A DNA stretch of 64,000 nt from Vibrio sinaloensis (GCF_023195835.1 NZ_CP096199.1:1488001-1552000), one strand, 5' to 3'. Shown: positions 8,830 through 17,984, numbered from the stretch's first letter. The notes: generated by a model not told the origin, from the sequence alone. Numbers and translations: made by a program.

Positions 8830-9465
8830 ATGGAACAAGATTATCAATCCATTCGTAGCGATATTTACTTGGTGTTGGCAGCGCTTTTCCGTCAAGCCCC
8901 GAGCGATGAGATGCTCGCCTTTCTGTCATCTCTGGAAACGGAGTCTTCCGATAGTGCTATGAAGCACGCATGGCTGCAACTTTCACGCGCCGCTCGAGAA
9001 AGCCAATCCGCATCGCTTGCAGACGAATACCAAGAGCTGTTTATAGGCATCGGGCGAGGTGAGGTGATGCCATTCGCTTCATGGCATCTCACTGGCTCAT
9101 TGATGGAGAAGCCCCTTGCCGATATTCGCCACGATCTAGAACTACTGGGATTTGAACGCGCGCCTAGTGTGAAAGAGCCAGAAGATCATATCAGTGCATT
9201 ATGTGAAGTGATGGCGGCGCTAACCAACGAAGCAGAGCAAACTCAGCAGCGATTCTTTAACCGTCACATCGCCCCTTGGTTCGAATCCCTGATTAAACAA
9301 ATTGTTCAGGCGCAGCACGCGAATTTTTATCAAGCGGTCGCGCAGTTGTGCCTCGCATTTTTCACCATAGAGCAAGTGCGCTTTAGTGAGAAACCAACAA
9401 GCAGTAAAAACAGAGCAAAAATTGATGTAAAGAACGTGACTGAATATGAGCAACCTCAGTCTTAA
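8830..9465 (+). CDS. TorD-family molecular chaperone for the formate dehydrogenase
   Basis: The all-helical 211-residue product shows the TorD/DmsD pattern: YQELFIGIGRGEVMPFASWHLTGSL near residues 58-85 and EPEDHISALCEVMAAL near 117-133. Such chaperones bind Tat signal peptides and hold molybdoenzymes until the cofactor is inserted. The likely client is the Tat-targeted catalytic subunit three genes downstream. It follows the ferredoxin gene by 15 bases. The symbol torD is not used because the client is not TMAO reductase. Confidence 0.9.
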   Translation: MEQDYQSIRSDIYLVLAALFRQAPSDEMLAFLSSLETESSDSAMKHAWLQLSRAARESQSASLADEYQELFIGIGRGEVMPFASWHLTGSLMEKPLADIRHDLELLGFERAPSVKEPEDHISALCEVMAALTNEAEQTQQRFFNRHIAPWFESLIKQIVQAQHANFYQAVAQLCLAFFTIEQVRFSEKPTSSKNRAKIDVKNVTEYEQPQS

Positions 9466-9511
9466 GCGTCACATTGAGAACAGTACCTACGCCAAAGGTA
9501 AGGAAGCAATA

Positions 9512-9709
9512 ATGAAAGAGAACAAAGAGTTGAACCAGGGTCGAAGAGACCTGCTCAAAGGAATAACCACAGCCGCTGTCGCGGGTGCGGTTGTCGCGGG
9601 TACGACGAAAGCGGCCACTGCTGCAGAAACAATCAGCCCGCAGCAAGAAGTAAAGAAAACCGGCTACCACGAAACGCAACATATCCGTGATTACTACGAA
9701 ACGCTATAG
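9512..9709 (+). CDS. Small Tat-signal protein of the formate dehydrogenase region
   Basis: The 65-residue protein is little more than a twin-arginine signal (QGRRDLLKGI, then an Ala/Gly/Val-rich stretch ending TKAATAAE) and about 30 residues ending HIRDYYETL. It fits the family named formate dehydrogenase region TAT target. I chose the ATG at 9512 because AAGGAAG precedes it; an in-frame ATG at 9446 would add 22 residues and overlap the chaperone gene. It ends 10 bases before the catalytic subunit gene. It may be a small subunit or an export partner; its role is unknown. Confidence 0.85.
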   Translation: MKENKELNQGRRDLLKGITTAAVAGAVVAGTTKAATAAETISPQQEVKKTGYHETQHIRDYYETL

Positions 9710-9719
9710 GAGCTAAACG

Positions 9720-12575
9720 ATGAAATTAGTTAAACGCTCCGACAGCGTCATTAAAGAGCAAAATCAGTTAGGCGTTTCGCGCCGTACCTTTATGAAAAAC
9801 AGTTCACTGGCTGCCGGCGGTGCGGTAGTGGGGGCGAGCTTATTTGCCCCAGGGATGATCAAAAAAGCCCAAGCCAAAGCGGTAGACTCTAACGCCAAAA
9901 CCGAAGTCAAACGCACAATCTGTTCACACTGTTCTGTCGGTTGTGGGATTTACGCCGAAGTGCAAAATGGCGTTTGGACTGGACAAGAGCCAGCGTTTGA
10001 CCACCCATTTAACGCTGGTGGACACTGTGCTAAAGGCGCTGCGCTGCGTGAACATGGCCATGGCGAACGACGCCTCAAATACCCGATGAAGCTTGAAAAC
10101 GGCAAATGGAAGAAGCTCTCTTGGGATCAAGCCATCGAAGAGATTGGCGACAAAGTATTAGACATCCGCAAAGAGTCTGGTCCCGATTCAGTTTATTGGT
10201 TAGGCAGCGCCAAGCACAATAATGAACAAGCGTATATGTTCCGTAAAATGGCGTCACTGTTTGGTACCAACAACGTCGATCACCAAGCGCGTATCTGTCA
10301 CTCAACAACGGTGGCGGGTGTTGCGAATACGTGGGGTTATGGTGCGATGACCAACTCGTTCAATGACATGCACAATTGTAAGTCGATGCTGTTTATTGGA
10401 TCGAACCCAGCAGAAGCGCACCCAGTCGCGATGCAGCACATCTTGATCGCAAAAGAAAAGAACAATTGTAAGATCGTGGTTGCCGATCCTCGTCGCACGC
10501 GTACGGCCGCCAAATCTGATCATTATGTTTCTCTTCGTCCGGGCTCAGATGTGGCCTTTATTTGGGGTATTTTGTGGCATGTCTTTGCTAACCAATGGGA
10601 AGACAAAGAGTTTATTCATCAACGCGTGTTTGGTATGGATGAAATCCGTGAGGAAGTCGCCAAGTGGACGCCAGCTGAAGTAGAGCGCGTTAGCGGTGTT
10701 TCTGAAGCAGACGTGTACAAAACGGCCAAACTTCTGGCCGAAAACCGCCCAGGTTGTGTGGTTTGGTGTATGGGAGGAACTCAGCACACCACAGGTAACA
10801 ACAATACTCGCGCTTACTGTGTACTCGAATTGGCGCTCGGCAACATGGGCAAGTCGGGCGGTGGTGCCAACATTTTCCGTGGTCACGACAATGTACAAGG
10901 TGCGACGGATTTAGGCGTGCTTTCTCATACCCTACCTGGTTATTACGGTCTCTCTGATGGTGCTTGGAAGCACTGGTCGAAAGTGTGGGATCTGGACTAC
11001 GAATGGGTCAAAGGTCAGTTTGATCAAAACGAGTACCGAGGCAAAAAGCCAATGAACAACATGGGAATCCCAGTCTCACGTTGGATCGATGGCGTACTTG
11101 AAAACAAAGACAACATTGAGCAAAACGACAACATTCGCGCCATGTTCTACTGGGGACACGCAGTGAACTCACAAACCCGTGGGGTAGAGATGCGTAAAGC
11201 GATGCAAAAGCTCGACATGATGGTCATTGTTGATCCATACCCAACAGTGGCGGCAGTCATGAATGACCGCACTGATGGTGTTTATCTACTGCCAGCGACC
11301 ACTCAGTTTGAAACCTATGGCAGTGTGACGGCATCAAACCGTTCAATTCAGTGGCGCGACAAGGTCGTTGATCCACTATTTGAATCTAAGCCCGACCACG
11401 AAATCATGTACTTGTTGACCAAGAAACTGGGTTTTGCTGATCAACTGTTTAAAAACATCAAGGTAGAAAACAATCAGCCTCTAATTGAAGACATTACCCG
11501 GGAGTTTAACCGTGGTATGTGGACCATAGGCTACACAGGTCAAAGTCCTGAACGACTCAAAACGCATCAGCAAAACTGGCATACGTTCCATAAAACCTCG
11601 CTAGAAGCGGAGGGTGGGGCTGCGCACGGCGAGACCTATGGCTTGCCTTGGCCGTGTTGGGGCACTCCAGAAATGAAGCATCCAGGCACGCACATCCTCT
11701 ATGATACCTCTAAACCTGTTGCTCAAGGTGGCGGCAACTTCCGTGCTCGTTTTGGCGTTGAGTTTGAAGGCAAAAATCTGCTTGCAGAGGACAGCTACTC
11801 GAAAGGGTGTGAGCTAGAAGATGGTTATCCAGAGTTTAACGACAAGCTGCTTAAAGCGCTGGGTTGGTGGGATGACCTCACCGCAGAAGAACAAGCCGCT
11901 GCAGAAGGTAAAAACTGGAAAACAGATTTATCAGGCGGGATTCAACGAGTGGCGATCAAGCACGGATGTATTCCATTTGGTAATGCCAAAGCGCGCGCGG
12001 TGGTCTGGACGTTCCCCGATCGCGTACCACTCCATCGTGAGCCGCTCTATACGCCGCGACGTGACTTGGTTGCCGATTACCCAACATGGGATGACAGTGA
12101 GTCTATTTATCGCTTGCCGACCATGTATAAGTCGATTCAAGACAAAGATGTCTCGGGTGAATACCCGATCATCCTGACCTCAGGCCGTTTAGTTGAGTAC
12201 GAAGGTGGTGGTGATGAAACTCGCTCAAACCCTTGGCTAGCGGAGCTTCAACAAGAGATGTTTGTTGAAGTTCATCCGAAAGATGCCAACGATCTTGGTT
12301 TCAGAGACGGCGATATGGTTTGGGTTGAAGGTGCCGAAAAAGGGCGAATCCATGTTAAGGCTATGGTGACTCGCCGAGTTAAGCCGGGCATGGCGTTTAT
12401 ACCTTTCCACTTCGGCGGTAAGTTCCAAGGGGAAGATCTGCGCTCTCGATACCCAGAAGGAACCGATCCCTATGTGATTGGTGAGTCGGCGAACATTGCC
12501 ACGACCTACGGTTACGACCCAGTCACGCAGATGCAAGAAACCAAAGTCACCCTATGTAACATTCGCAAAGCGTAA
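9720..12575 (+). CDS. fdhA: Formate dehydrogenase catalytic subunit (molybdopterin, Tat-exported, Cys type)
   Basis: This 951-residue subunit oxidises formate to CO2 in the periplasm. A Tat signal SRRTFMK starts near residue 20. Cys68, Cys71, Cys75 and Cys103 form the N-terminal [4Fe-4S] site. The catalytic position is Cys193-His194 in ARICHSTTVAG, so the enzyme uses cysteine where E. coli FdnG and FdhF use selenocysteine. Downstream blocks typical of the molybdopterin family include GSNPAEAHP, VADPRRTRTA, GHDNVQGATDLG and the C-terminal dinucleotide-binding domain (VHPKDANDLGF). Electrons would pass to FdhB and FdhC, encoded next. It lies within a tight operon. Confidence 0.96.
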   Translation: MKLVKRSDSVIKEQNQLGVSRRTFMKNSSLAAGGAVVGASLFAPGMIKKAQAKAVDSNAKTEVKRTICSHCSVGCGIYAEVQNGVWTGQEPAFDHPFNAGGHCAKGAALREHGHGERRLKYPMKLENGKWKKLSWDQAIEEIGDKVLDIRKESGPDSVYWLGSAKHNNEQAYMFRKMASLFGTNNVDHQARICHSTTVAGVANTWGYGAMTNSFNDMHNCKSMLFIGSNPAEAHPVAMQHILIAKEKNNCKIVVADPRRTRTAAKSDHYVSLRPGSDVAFIWGILWHVFANQWEDKEFIHQRVFGMDEIREEVAKWTPAEVERVSGVSEADVYKTAKLLAENRPGCVVWCMGGTQHTTGNNNTRAYCVLELALGNMGKSGGGANIFRGHDNVQGATDLGVLSHTLPGYYGLSDGAWKHWSKVWDLDYEWVKGQFDQNEYRGKKPMNNMGIPVSRWIDGVLENKDNIEQNDNIRAMFYWGHAVNSQTRGVEMRKAMQKLDMMVIVDPYPTVAAVMNDRTDGVYLLPATTQFETYGSVTASNRSIQWRDKVVDPLFESKPDHEIMYLLTKKLGFADQLFKNIKVENNQPLIEDITREFNRGMWTIGYTGQSPERLKTHQQNWHTFHKTSLEAEGGAAHGETYGLPWPCWGTPEMKHPGTHILYDTSKPVAQGGGNFRARFGVEFEGKNLLAEDSYSKGCELEDGYPEFNDKLLKALGWWDDLTAEEQAAAEGKNWKTDLSGGIQRVAIKHGCIPFGNAKARAVVWTFPDRVPLHREPLYTPRRDLVADYPTWDDSESIYRLPTMYKSIQDKDVSGEYPIILTSGRLVEYEGGGDETRSNPWLAELQQEMFVEVHPKDANDLGFRDGDMVWVEGAEKGRIHVKAMVTRRVKPGMAFIPFHFGGKFQGEDLRSRYPEGTDPYVIGESANIATTYGYDPVTQMQETKVTLCNIRKA

Positions 12576-12586
12576 GGAGTCAACAG

Positions 12587-13195
12587 ATGGCTAAAATGAA
12601 ATTCCTTTGTGACACCAAACGCTGCATCGAGTGTAACGGCTGTGTCACTGCATGTAAGAACGAAAACGATGACGCGCTGGAGTGGGGTATTCAACGCCGA
12701 CGCGTTGTGACACTCAACGATGGTGAGCCAGGAGAAAACTCGATTTCTGTAGCTTGTATGCACTGTACAGATGCCCCTTGTATGGCGGTATGTCCAGCAG
12801 ATTGCTTTGAGCACACAGAAGATGGCATCGTGCTGCACAACAAAGATCTGTGTATCGGTTGTGGCTACTGTCTGTTTGCGTGTCCGTTTGGCGCCCCTCA
12901 GTTTCCAAAACAGGAAGCCTTTGGTGAGCGTGGCAAGATGGATAAGTGTACTTTCTGTGCCGGTGGCCCTGAAACTGAAGCTGGCTCTGTCGAAGAACGT
13001 CAGAAGTACGGTGCTAACCGTATCGCTGAAGGCAAGCTGCCAATGTGCGCGTCACTGTGTTCAACCAAAGCCTTATTGGCGGGCGATGCAGAGAAAGTCT
13101 CTGATATTTTCCGTCAACGTGTGGTCGAACGCGGAGCGAAAGGTGCTGGTTGGACCGATGGTAACGACTTGTCTTACGACGCTACCAAAAGCTAA
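12587..13195 (+). CDS. fdhB: Formate dehydrogenase iron-sulfur (beta) subunit
   Basis: This 202-residue electron-transfer subunit has the cysteine arrangement for four [4Fe-4S] clusters: CIECNGCVTACK, CMHCTDAPCMAVCP, CIGCGYCLFACPFG, and the split CTFC plus CASLC pair. It lacks the C-terminal membrane helix of FdnH, as expected for the shorter FDH3-type subunit. It follows fdhA by 11 bases and precedes the cytochrome b gene by 14 bases. It would link the molybdenum subunit to the membrane cytochrome. Confidence 0.95.
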   Translation: MAKMKFLCDTKRCIECNGCVTACKNENDDALEWGIQRRRVVTLNDGEPGENSISVACMHCTDAPCMAVCPADCFEHTEDGIVLHNKDLCIGCGYCLFACPFGAPQFPKQEAFGERGKMDKCTFCAGGPETEAGSVEERQKYGANRIAEGKLPMCASLCSTKALLAGDAEKVSDIFRQRVVERGAKGAGWTDGNDLSYDATKS

Positions 13196-13209
13196 TCCTG
13201 GAGAGAGTC

Positions 13210-14262
13210 ATGTTTTCACTACTTAAACGTGCACCTCTTGCAATGCTGTCGCTGTTGGCAGCATTGTCTTTTGCTTGGTCGTTGCCCGCATACGCTGAGC
13301 AAAGCGAGTCTCAAGTTGCACAACGCGAAATGACCCAACTGGCGGGCGCTGATTTTTGGCGTCAAGTACGTCAAGGGGAGCAAGGGTATACCACCTCTCA
13401 GTTTCCTGAACATGGAACGCTGATCAGTACGCCCGGACAAGCTTGGTACATCTTGAAAGAAAAGTGGATGTCTCCTGCAGGCGCTGTGGCCATATTTGGC
13501 AGTATCGCACTGGTCACCATGATGTATATCGTCATCGGCCCAATCATGCTCAGCGCACCAAGGACAGGGCGTAAGATCAAACGCTGGTCGAGACTCGATC
13601 GTGCTCTTCACTGGAGTATGGCATTCACTTTCTTGACCCTGGCATTTAGTGGTTTGATGTTGGTGTATGGAAAACACTTTCTTAAACCTTATATCCCTGC
13701 CGATCTATGGGGCTTCATCATTATGCTCGCTAAGCAGTACCACAATTACATTGGGCCGATCTTCTATGTATTGTTGCTGTGTGTGCTAGTGAAATGGTGG
13801 CGCAAATCCATCTTTAGAAAAGTGGATTTGCATTGGTTTATGAAGCTTGGTGGCATGGTGGGCAAACATAAAGGCTCTCATCCTTCAGCAGAGTTTTCCA
13901 ATGCAGGCGAAAAAGCGCTGTTCTGGATGCTGATCGTGGTCGGTAGTGTGGTTGCTCTGAGCGGACTGGTGCTTGACTTTCCAATCTTTGGTCAAACGCG
14001 CCGTGATATGGAAATGTCGAATCTGGTGCACATGATTGCGGCCTTGATCCTCATCTGTGGCTTCGTTTTCCATATATATATCGGCTTATTCGGTATGGAA
14101 GGCGCATTAGAGGGAATGGTCACAGGTGAGGTTGATGAAACCTGGGCAAAAGAGCACCATGATCTTTGGTATCACGAAGTGATGGAACAAGAGAAACAAG
14201 AGCAAGCAGTTAAGCCTGTTCGACGCGTAGAAGGAGTCGCTGCTGATGAACAAACCTCATAA
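13210..14262 (+). CDS. fdhC: Formate dehydrogenase cytochrome b (gamma) subunit
   Basis: The 350-residue membrane protein starts with a Sec-type signal peptide (cleavage predicted after AYA near residue 29) and a periplasmic segment of about 60 residues that FdnI lacks. Five hydrophobic helices follow. Histidines in DRALHWSMAF, KQYHNYIG, NLVHMIAAL and FVFHIYIGLFG are candidate heme b ligands. It would anchor the enzyme and reduce quinone. It overlaps the next gene by 17 bases. Confidence 0.93.
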   Translation: MFSLLKRAPLAMLSLLAALSFAWSLPAYAEQSESQVAQREMTQLAGADFWRQVRQGEQGYTTSQFPEHGTLISTPGQAWYILKEKWMSPAGAVAIFGSIALVTMMYIVIGPIMLSAPRTGRKIKRWSRLDRALHWSMAFTFLTLAFSGLMLVYGKHFLKPYIPADLWGFIIMLAKQYHNYIGPIFYVLLLCVLVKWWRKSIFRKVDLHWFMKLGGMVGKHKGSHPSAEFSNAGEKALFWMLIVVGSVVALSGLVLDFPIFGQTRRDMEMSNLVHMIAALILICGFVFHIYIGLFGMEGALEGMVTGEVDETWAKEHHDLWYHEVMEQEKQEQAVKPVRRVEGVAADEQTS

Positions 14263-14662
14263 AGGGATTTGGGTTGCGTATATCCTTAGCTGTTTCACTC
14301 CTTTTACCTGTTTAATTTCTGGGGTGATTGCTATTGTTTACGCCGGATATCGATTGGACAAAGGCGAAGACGGCGAGGTATTGGATTCTCATTACTATGG
14401 TTTAATTCGTACCTTCTTCTTGAACTTGACCTATTTTGTGGTGCTAATCATTACCGTCGCCACATCTAACGGTGTGTTATCGGGTGTCAATGACTACTGG
14501 TACAACAGCCAACTTATTGATCAGGTGGCATACTACATACCCTATGTGGGCTTTGCATTTGGCATAGTCGCGATTGTGGTCTGGTTTATTAGAATGTTTC
14601 AAGGCATGACTCGGCTACGGGACAACCAACCATTTAGCTTCTCAAAAGGCCCCAATTTGTAA
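14246..14662 (+). CDS. Small multi-pass membrane protein (DUF4870-like) ending the fdh operon
   Basis: The 138-residue protein has about three or four hydrophobic helices (near residues 10-35, 50-75 and 95-118) and a loop rich in charged residues (LDKGEDGEVLDSHY). It resembles DUF4870-type proteins only in general layout. Its start lies inside the end of the cytochrome b gene and a terminator follows at once, so it belongs to the same transcript. Its function is unknown. Confidence 0.75.
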   Translation: MNKPHKGIWVAYILSCFTPFTCLISGVIAIVYAGYRLDKGEDGEVLDSHYYGLIRTFFLNLTYFVVLIITVATSNGVLSGVNDYWYNSQLIDQVAYYIPYVGFAFGIVAIVVWFIRMFQGMTRLRDNQPFSFSKGPNL

Positions 14663-14670
14663 TCTCGACA

Positions 14671-14701
14671 GCCCTGCAAATATTGATGCAGGGCTTTTTT
14701 G
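14671..14701 (+). terminator. Terminator of the formate dehydrogenase operon
   Basis: An 8-bp stem (GCCCTGCA / TGCAGGGC) with an 8-base loop is followed by six T residues. Confidence 0.93.
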
Positions 14702-14752
14702 TGCACCATCGCTGAGCGCATGCATTTGGTGCAACCTCACCACATTAGTGCA
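14702..14752 (+). promoter_or_regulatory. Candidate NtrC half-sites upstream of amtB
   Basis: TGCACC (14702-14707), GGTGCA (14728-14733) and AGTGCA (14747-14752) resemble halves of the NtrC site TGCAC-N-GTGCA. They lie 110-160 bases upstream of the amtB -24/-12 promoter, a usual enhancer distance. The half-sites are not perfectly spaced, so binding is plausible but unproven. The rest of the 14663-14967 gap holds the fdh terminator and the amtB promoter. Confidence 0.45.
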
Positions 14753-14858
14753 ATCTATAGCTAGTTAAGCTCGAATTAATCCCATCAATAATAGTTCCTA
14801 CAACTATTTAGATAGATATATCAACATCTTATATTACTCTCCTGCACCTACTAGCAAA

Positions 14859-14874
14859 TGGCACACTACTTGCC
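14859..14874 (+). promoter_or_regulatory. Sigma-54 (-24/-12) promoter of amtB
   Basis: The sequence TGGCACACTACTTGCC has a consensus TGGCAC and TTGC with GG-N10-GC spacing. Initiation near 14885 leaves a leader of about 80 bases. This is the expected nitrogen-controlled promoter type for an ammonium transporter. Confidence 0.88.
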
Positions 14875-14967
14875 ACACCCTTGCTCTGAATTAATTCACC
14901 AAACTGGTGAGAAAAACACCCTGCTGCACATAAAAAGTGCGCAACAATCAAGATGGAGACGATACCG

Positions 14968-16188
14968 ATGAGCGTAACAGCCAGTCAGGTACATGGAGCA
15001 GTACAAACCCTGACGCAAAGTTCTGACACACTATTTCTTTTACTCGGTGCCATAATGGTGTTCTTAATGCACGCGGGTTTTGCCTTCCTAGAAGTCGGAA
15101 CGGTTAGACACAAAAACCAAGTCAACGCTTTGGTAAAAATTCTTGCGGATTTTGGTATATCAGCCCTCGCATATTTCTTTATTGGCTACTGGGTAGCCTA
15201 TGGTGCCAATTTTTTCGCCGACGCGCAGACACTGTCACAGGGTAATGGCTATGAGTTGGTCAAATTCTTTTTCTTGTTAACCTTTGCTGCCGCGATTCCA
15301 GCCATCGTTTCTGGCGGTATTGCCGAGCGCGCGCGTTTCTATCCTATTTTGGTTGCCACTTTTTTAACCGTCGGCTTCGTTTACCCTCTGTTTGAGGGCA
15401 TGATTTGGAATGGTAACTTCGGTCTACAAGCCTGGTTCGAAACTCAGTTTGGCTATGGATTTCATGACTTTGCTGGCTCTGTCGTCGTTCATGGCGTCGG
15501 CGGGTGGATAGCCTTGGTCGCAGTGCTATTCTTGGGCATGCGTAAAGGCCGGATTCGCGCGGGTAAGCATACCAACTTTGCTCCTTCCAACATTCCATTC
15601 TTGGCACTTGGTGCCTGGATCTTATGTGTCGGATGGTTTGGATTTAATGTGATGTCTGCGCAAACACTGAACGGAATTAGTGGTCTAGTCGCGATGAACT
15701 CACTAATGGCCATGGTCGGTGGTATCGTAGCAGCGCTCATCGCAGGCAAAAATGACCCGGGCTTTATTCATAATGGACCACTCGCGGGCCTTGTGGCGGT
15801 GTGTGCTGGTTCTGACTTGATGCATCCGATTGGCGCGTTGGTCACAGGTTCGATTGCCGGCGCCTTGTTTGTCTACCTGTTCACTTACCTACAAAACAAA
15901 ACCAAGATTGATGATGTTTTGGGTGTGTGGCCATTACATGGCGTGTGCGGCGCTTGGGGCGGCATTGCTGCAGGTATCTTTGGTCAATCCGCAATGGGCG
16001 GACTTGGCGGCGTGAGCTTAAGCGTGCAAATCCTTGGCACATTAGCAGGCGTTGTCATCGCTTTGATCGGCGCGTTGATCGTCTATGGTATTATCGACAA
16101 AGTGTACGGTTTAAGGCTCAGTGAAGAGGATGAGTTCAACGGTGCGGATCTCGCTATTCACAAAATCTCATCCACGAATGAAGATTAA
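14968..16188 (+). CDS. amtB: Ammonium transporter Amt
   Basis: The 406-residue protein has about 11 hydrophobic helices. The pore twin histidines are His175 (in VVVHGVGGW) and His324 (in WPLHGVCGAWG). I chose the ATG at 14968 because GGAG lies 9 bases upstream; an upstream ATG at 14953 would add five residues and includes that same GGAG. No cleavable signal peptide is seen, unlike E. coli AmtB. No glnK lies beside it in the window, although amt genes usually pair with one. It is transcribed alone, between a sigma-54 promoter and a terminator. Confidence 0.93.
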   Translation: MSVTASQVHGAVQTLTQSSDTLFLLLGAIMVFLMHAGFAFLEVGTVRHKNQVNALVKILADFGISALAYFFIGYWVAYGANFFADAQTLSQGNGYELVKFFFLLTFAAAIPAIVSGGIAERARFYPILVATFLTVGFVYPLFEGMIWNGNFGLQAWFETQFGYGFHDFAGSVVVHGVGGWIALVAVLFLGMRKGRIRAGKHTNFAPSNIPFLALGAWILCVGWFGFNVMSAQTLNGISGLVAMNSLMAMVGGIVAALIAGKNDPGFIHNGPLAGLVAVCAGSDLMHPIGALVTGSIAGALFVYLFTYLQNKTKIDDVLGVWPLHGVCGAWGGIAAGIFGQSAMGGLGGVSLSVQILGTLAGVVIALIGALIVYGIIDKVYGLRLSEEDEFNGADLAIHKISSTNED

Positions 16189-16207
16189 CCTATGAATAGG
16201 TTAAGAG

Positions 16208-16231
16208 GGCGGCTGCGATGCCGCCTTTTTT
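16208..16231 (+). terminator. Terminator of amtB
   Basis: A GGCGGC / GCCGCC stem with a 6-base loop is followed by six T residues, 20 bases after the amtB stop. Confidence 0.9.
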
Positions 16232-16352
16232 GTTTAACCTCACAAAACTTACGTAAATTGAGTGTTCTTTCGACCATGGTCTAACGCAAGGTACTAGGGC
16301 TATATGGGCGGCAGTGCTAAGCTGACAATATGGATACTAACAAGGATGCAGT

Positions 16353-17090
16353 ATGAACTTTCCGTATCGTAATGTCGTGATATTAACCGGCGCAGGCATT
16401 TCAGCCGAGTCAGGGATTCAAACTTTTCGTGCTCAAGATGGACTGTGGGAAAATCACCGTATTGAAGATGTCGCCACGCCTGAAGGATTTGAACGTGATC
16501 CGGACTTAGTGCAGGACTTTTACAATAAACGTCGCATTAGCTTGCAAGAGGACCATATCGAACCTAACCCTGCGCATGTGGCGTTGGGAAAACTAGAACA
16601 GCTGCTCGATGGTAAAGTCACCATCATTACCCAAAATATTGACAACCTGCACGAGCGCGGCGGAAACACTAATGTCATCCATATGCATGGTGAACTGCTC
16701 AAGGCTCGCTGTAGTGTTTCTAACCAGGTTGTGGAAGAGAAAGGGGAGCTTAAGACCGGCGATCTCTGTCACTGCTGCCAAATCCCTTCACAAATGCGCC
16801 CGCACGTCGTTTGGTTTGGTGAAATGCCGTTGAGAATGGGCGACATTTACGCCTCGCTCGAAGAAGCAGATTTGTTTGTATCAATTGGTACCTCTGGGGT
16901 TGTCTATCCGGCTGCCGGATTCGTACACGACGCAAGAATGCATGGCGCGCACACGATTGAAATCAACCTAGAGCCGAGTGCGGTTGAAAGTGAGTTCGAA
17001 GAAAAACGCTACGGAAAAGCCAGTGTTGAAGTACCAAAGTTAGTGGATGAAATTCTGGCACTGCAGCAACCAAACATCAAACACGCCTAA
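16353..17090 (+). CDS. cobB: NAD-dependent protein deacylase (sirtuin) CobB
   Basis: The 245-residue sirtuin removes acyl groups from lysines using NAD. It has [14 protein letters not shown] (residues 13-26), the NAD-binding [11 protein letters not shown], the catalytic His in HMHGE, and the zinc cysteines ARC and CHCC with only the short spacing seen in E. coli CobB. Tyr57 and Arg60 (FYNKRR) form the Y-x-x-R pair that lets class III sirtuins accept succinyl-lysine as well as acetyl-lysine. It is a single-gene unit. Confidence 0.95.
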   Translation: MNFPYRNVVILTGAGISAESGIQTFRAQDGLWENHRIEDVATPEGFERDPDLVQDFYNKRRISLQEDHIEPNPAHVALGKLEQLLDGKVTIITQNIDNLHERGGNTNVIHMHGELLKARCSVSNQVVEEKGELKTGDLCHCCQIPSQMRPHVVWFGEMPLRMGDIYASLEEADLFVSIGTSGVVYPAAGFVHDARMHGAHTIEINLEPSAVESEFEEKRYGKASVEVPKLVDEILALQQPNIKHA

Positions 17091-17105
17091 TCTAGGTTAG
17101 ATAGC

Positions 17106-17131
17106 GCTCAATGCTTGCGTTGAGCCTTTTT
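17106..17131 (+). terminator. Terminator of cobB overlapping the end of the convergent GGDEF gene
   Basis: GCTCAA / TTGAGC with an 8-base loop is followed by CTTTTT. It overlaps the last codons of the minus-strand gene. Confidence 0.7.
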
Positions 17132-17890
17132 CATCGCATACATCGCCTGATCTGTCTTTTCCAAAGCAACGGCGAGTTCTTTGTTGCTCGTAGTTTCGAT
17201 ACCGTAGCTAAAGAGAATCTCTTTGCCTTGCAGATAGTGGTTTAGTTTTTCAATAAAGGCTTTGCCGTGTCCGCTTGCAGTTACAATCACAAATTCGTCA
17301 CCACCCACCCTGAAGGCTTGCTCGCCACTATTTTTTACCTGGGATATGGCACTTGAGAACTCGATCAACAATAGATCGCCGACAGCATGTCCTTGGGTAT
17401 CATTGACGACTTTAAGACCGTCTAAGTCTAGATAAATGAGGTCAAAGCGGTCCAGTTTAATGTCTGAGAGTTTTTTGCGGTTATACAGCCCTGTCAACTC
17501 ATCGATAGAGGCTCGCTCATTGATTCGTTTAAGCAAGTTGGTGATGCCAAAGGCGATCAGCAAATAGGCGATTTGAAGGCTGCCGTCTTCAATCATGGTA
17601 TCCAACAACTCATGACGGTCTGAAATCTGATCAAGCACTTTCACTTCAGTGAGCACATCATAGGTTTGATTCAAAATCAGGATCAGAAAGCCGTACTTGA
17701 TATAGATGTTGTCGAGAATGGTGTTGCGCGAGATAAAAAAGATGAAGATGAGGACGAACAAGGTATTGCTCTCGAACCACACATCGTAGCGAGAATCGAT
17801 CAGCTCAGCGTGGGTAAGAAACGCGATCAGCGTAGAGAGCACAAACAGCAAGCACAATATGACAAGTACAATCATATATTTTGACTTCAT
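17108..17890 (-). CDS. Membrane diguanylate cyclase (GGDEF protein)
   Basis: The 260-residue protein has about four to five N-terminal hydrophobic helices within residues 1-125 and a C-terminal GGDEF domain (about 130-258). The active-site motif RVGGDEF is intact, and DELTGLYNRKKL and DLDGLKVVNDTQGH are present, so it can probably make cyclic di-GMP. The inhibitory I-site (RxxD five residues before GGDEF) is absent: NSGE occupies that place. No EAL domain is seen. The membrane part has no recognised sensor domain. Confidence 0.88.
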   Translation of the reverse strand: MKSKYMIVLVILCLLFVLSTLIAFLTHAELIDSRYDVWFESNTLFVLIFIFFISRNTILDNIYIKYGFLILILNQTYDVLTEVKVLDQISDRHELLDTMIEDGSLQIAYLLIAFGITNLLKRINERASIDELTGLYNRKKLSDIKLDRFDLIYLDLDGLKVVNDTQGHAVGDLLLIEFSSAISQVKNSGEQAFRVGGDEFVIVTASGHGKAFIEKLNHYLQGKEILFSYGIETTSNKELAVALEKTDQAMYAMKKAQRKH

Positions 17891-17930
17891 CGCATATCCT
17901 TAGCTAACGTGAGCAGTACTCCCTAGATAC

Positions 17931-17957
17931 AAAGAGAGCGGCTAGATGCCGCTCTTT
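17931..17957 (-). terminator. Terminator of the pot operon (after potD1)
   Basis: On the minus strand an 8-bp stem (AGAGCGGC / GCCGCTCT, 5-base loop) is followed by a pyrimidine-rich CTTTG tail. It lies between potD1 and the GGDEF gene. Confidence 0.75.
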
Positions 17958-17984
17958 AAGTATATCGCTTAAAAATCAAAGCGT

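Noticed and set aside
15232..15246. matS-like sequence in amtB
   Set aside because: It has two mismatches in the fixed half-site, so it is not different from chance.
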